Shown here: positions 31,883 through 32,600 of the stretch, piece by piece
How the letters are laid out: every line of letters begins with the position of its first letter
Position numbering within the stretch: position 1 is the stretch's first letter
Source: Rhizorhabdus sp.
GTDB taxonomy: Bacteria > Pseudomonadota > Alphaproteobacteria > Sphingomonadales > Sphingomonadaceae
Assembly (NCBI RefSeq): GCF_018006725.1
Contig: NZ_JAGMXV010000029.1
Coordinates: 1 to 32,600 of the forward strand
Direction of reading: 5' to 3'
Length of the DNA: 32,600 bases
The notes under the pieces: model-generated
Told to the model about the DNA's origin: nothing
Databases searched by the model: none
What the model saw: the letters and a program-made list of their open reading frames with translations, nothing else
Made by a program: the position numbers and the translations under genes

Positions 31883-32104
31883 TCACGCGGCTTTCTGCGA
31901 CGGAGATACGTCCGCCGGCGGCGCGAGGTCATCAAGGGTGATCTCGCCGCCGCTTAGCTCCCGCATCCGTCTGGCGAAGCCCATGCCAGCCTGCCGGGCA
32001 CCGCGCTCGATCGCGCTGATATACTGGACGTGATAGCCCGCCTGATCCGCCAGCTGTTGCTGCGTCAAGCCCTGGCCTTCCCTCCAAGATTTCAGCTTCG
32101 ACAT
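31883..32104 (-). CDS. Cro-like XRE-family regulator
   Basis: A 73-residue protein with a classic XRE HTH: KSWREGQGLTQQQLADQAGY then HVQYISAIERGARQ (residues 5-38), followed by helices and a short tail (LDDLAPP). It is the first gene of the leftward early operon and faces the repressor gene across the operator cluster, so it probably represses the repressor promoter and commits to lysis. ATG 32104 has GAGAGG upstream, and it lies 26 bases from the -10 box of the leftward promoter. An upstream start at 32131 lacks a ribosome site. Confidence 0.83.
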   Translation of the reverse strand: MSKLKSWREGQGLTQQQLADQAGYHVQYISAIERGARQAGMGFARRMRELSGGEITLDDLAPPADVSPSQKAA

Positions 32105-32129
32105 GGGCCTCTCTAATGCTAGAGGGGCC

Positions 32130-32158
32130 ATATAAGACTGTGCGTCTTATTTCGTCAA
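32130..32158 (-). promoter_or_regulatory. Leftward early promoter
   Basis: On the minus strand, TTGACG (32153-32158) and TTATAT (32130-32135) are separated by exactly 17 bases, a near-consensus sigma70-type promoter. The perfect ATAAGAC operator at 32132-32150 covers the spacer and -10 box, so binding there would shut off the early operon, as in a lambda PR-type design. Confidence 0.8.
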
Positions 32159-32204
32159 TCGACAAGACAAGTCTTTTGCTGCAAGGTAAGCCACTGTGTC
32201 TTAT
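32132..32204. promoter_or_regulatory. Operator cluster of ATAAGAC half-sites
   Basis: Three sites: 32132-32150 is perfect (ATAAGAC, 5 bases, GTCTTAT); 32162-32177 has ACAAGAC and GTCTTTT with a 2-base gap; 32186-32204 has GTAAGCC and GTCTTAT with a 5-base gap. They lie between the two divergent HTH genes and are the best candidates for repressor/Cro binding. Site 1 overlaps the leftward promoter and site 3 overlaps the -10 of the rightward one. Confidence 0.75.
32176..32204 (+). promoter_or_regulatory. Possible repressor-maintenance promoter
   Basis: TTGCTG (32176-32181), a 17-base spacer and TCTTAT (32199-32204) form a weak promoter on the plus strand. Transcription would begin near 32211, only a few bases before the ATG at 32214, so the transcript would be nearly leaderless, as known for the lambda cI maintenance promoter. 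Confidence 0.5.
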
Positions 32205-32213
32205 GTCATCTAC

Positions 32214-32558
32214 ATGTTTCCGGATAACCGCATCCGCGAGTTTCGCAAAAAGGCCGGCCTGTCGCAGGCCGAGCTGGGGAAGCGCGTCGGTCTGCACCAG
32301 ACGCAGATTGGCAACCTTGAGAACGGTACGCGCGAGCTGACCTTCGAATGGGCGCGACGGATTGCGGAGGTGCTGGGCTGCCTTTTGGTCGACCTGCTGT
32401 CGGAAAAGGACAACCCCTACCGTCTCTCCGATGAAGAGCGGCGCCTGATTAAGCATTACCGCACGGCGGACGAAGCGAAGAAAGCCCTTGTTTCGCGGGT
32501 TGCCGAGCCGCTGGCCCCGGTCCAGTCCGACGATATAGCCCGGAAATCCGCCGCTTGA
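32214..32558 (+). CDS. XRE-family repressor, cI-like
   Basis: A 114-residue protein with an N-terminal HTH (NRIREFRKKAGLSQAELGKR, then HQTQIGNLENGTRELTFEWARRIAEVL, residues 5-55) and a helical C-terminus (LSDEERRLIKHYRTADEAKKAL). No S24 peptidase or catalytic Ser/Lys domain is present, so RecA-mediated self-cleavage is not expected. ATG 32214 is chosen because a GTG at 32196 would overlap an operator. No Shine-Dalgarno precedes the ATG. By orientation and operator layout it is the lysogeny repressor. Confidence 0.8.
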   Translation: MFPDNRIREFRKKAGLSQAELGKRVGLHQTQIGNLENGTRELTFEWARRIAEVLGCLLVDLLSEKDNPYRLSDEERRLIKHYRTADEAKKALVSRVAEPLAPVQSDDIARKSAA

Positions 32559-32600
32559 TTTCGGTCGGCCTGGCCGTCGCGACGTGCCTGGTCGGATCTT

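Overview
The window is most of a temperate podovirus genome or prophage. It is GC-rich, gene-dense and almost free of intergenic DNA. The structural module is T7-like and Bbp-like: tail adaptor, tail nozzle, a T7 gp13/14-like pair, three large ejection proteins and a tailspike with a T7 gp17-type head domain. It is combined with a cI/cro-type immunity switch. There is no phage RNA polymerase and no DNA polymerase, so this is not a virulent T7 relative. The high GC, codon choice and protein style suggest an alphaproteobacterial host, most likely a sphingomonad; this is inferred from the sequence alone. No integrase, attachment site or host gene is visible, so the ends and the mode of lysogeny lie outside the window or are unknown.

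Layout from right to left. At 32.1-32.6 kb is the immunity region: a rightward XRE repressor gene and a leftward Cro-like gene, divergent around an operator cluster of ATAAGAC half-sites. The leftward early operon (31.9-27.2 kb) encodes Cro, a small membrane protein, an HTH protein, a 96-residue unknown, a Toprim primase, a papain-like small protein and an AAA ATPase/helicase. A strong GNRA-loop hairpin (27080-27107) separates it from a convergent rightward cassette (25878-27050) holding a 61-residue unknown and an ArdC-type antirestriction protein. That cassette has its own promoter and palindromic operator-like sites. About 1.2 kb of apparently non-coding DNA follows (24656-25877). It contains an unusual inverted duplication rich in GGTTCCA boxes.

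The leftward late operon (24.7-0 kb) then runs: putative small terminase, DNA adenine methyltransferase, large terminase, a small protein, a RyR-domain protein, portal, Bbp19-like protein, scaffold, major capsid protein, a probable decoration protein, tail adaptor, tail nozzle, gp13-like and gp14-like proteins, three large ejection proteins, tailspike, a second fibre-like protein, and a lysis cassette (TM/coiled-coil protein, GH108 muramidase, holin-like protein). One lipoprotein gene (4779-5180) is inserted on the opposite strand between ejection and tailspike genes and looks like a lysogenic-conversion moron.

Most adjacent genes overlap by 1, 4 or 8 bases (ATGA/GTGA junctions), which implies translational coupling. 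The exceptions are the capsid genes, which are separated by strong hairpins. The points that most deserve follow-up are the GGTTCCA inverted duplication, the base-composition island that coincides with the transglycosylase domain in an ejection protein, the phage RyR-domain protein, the near-leaderless repressor gene and the opposite-strand lipoprotein.
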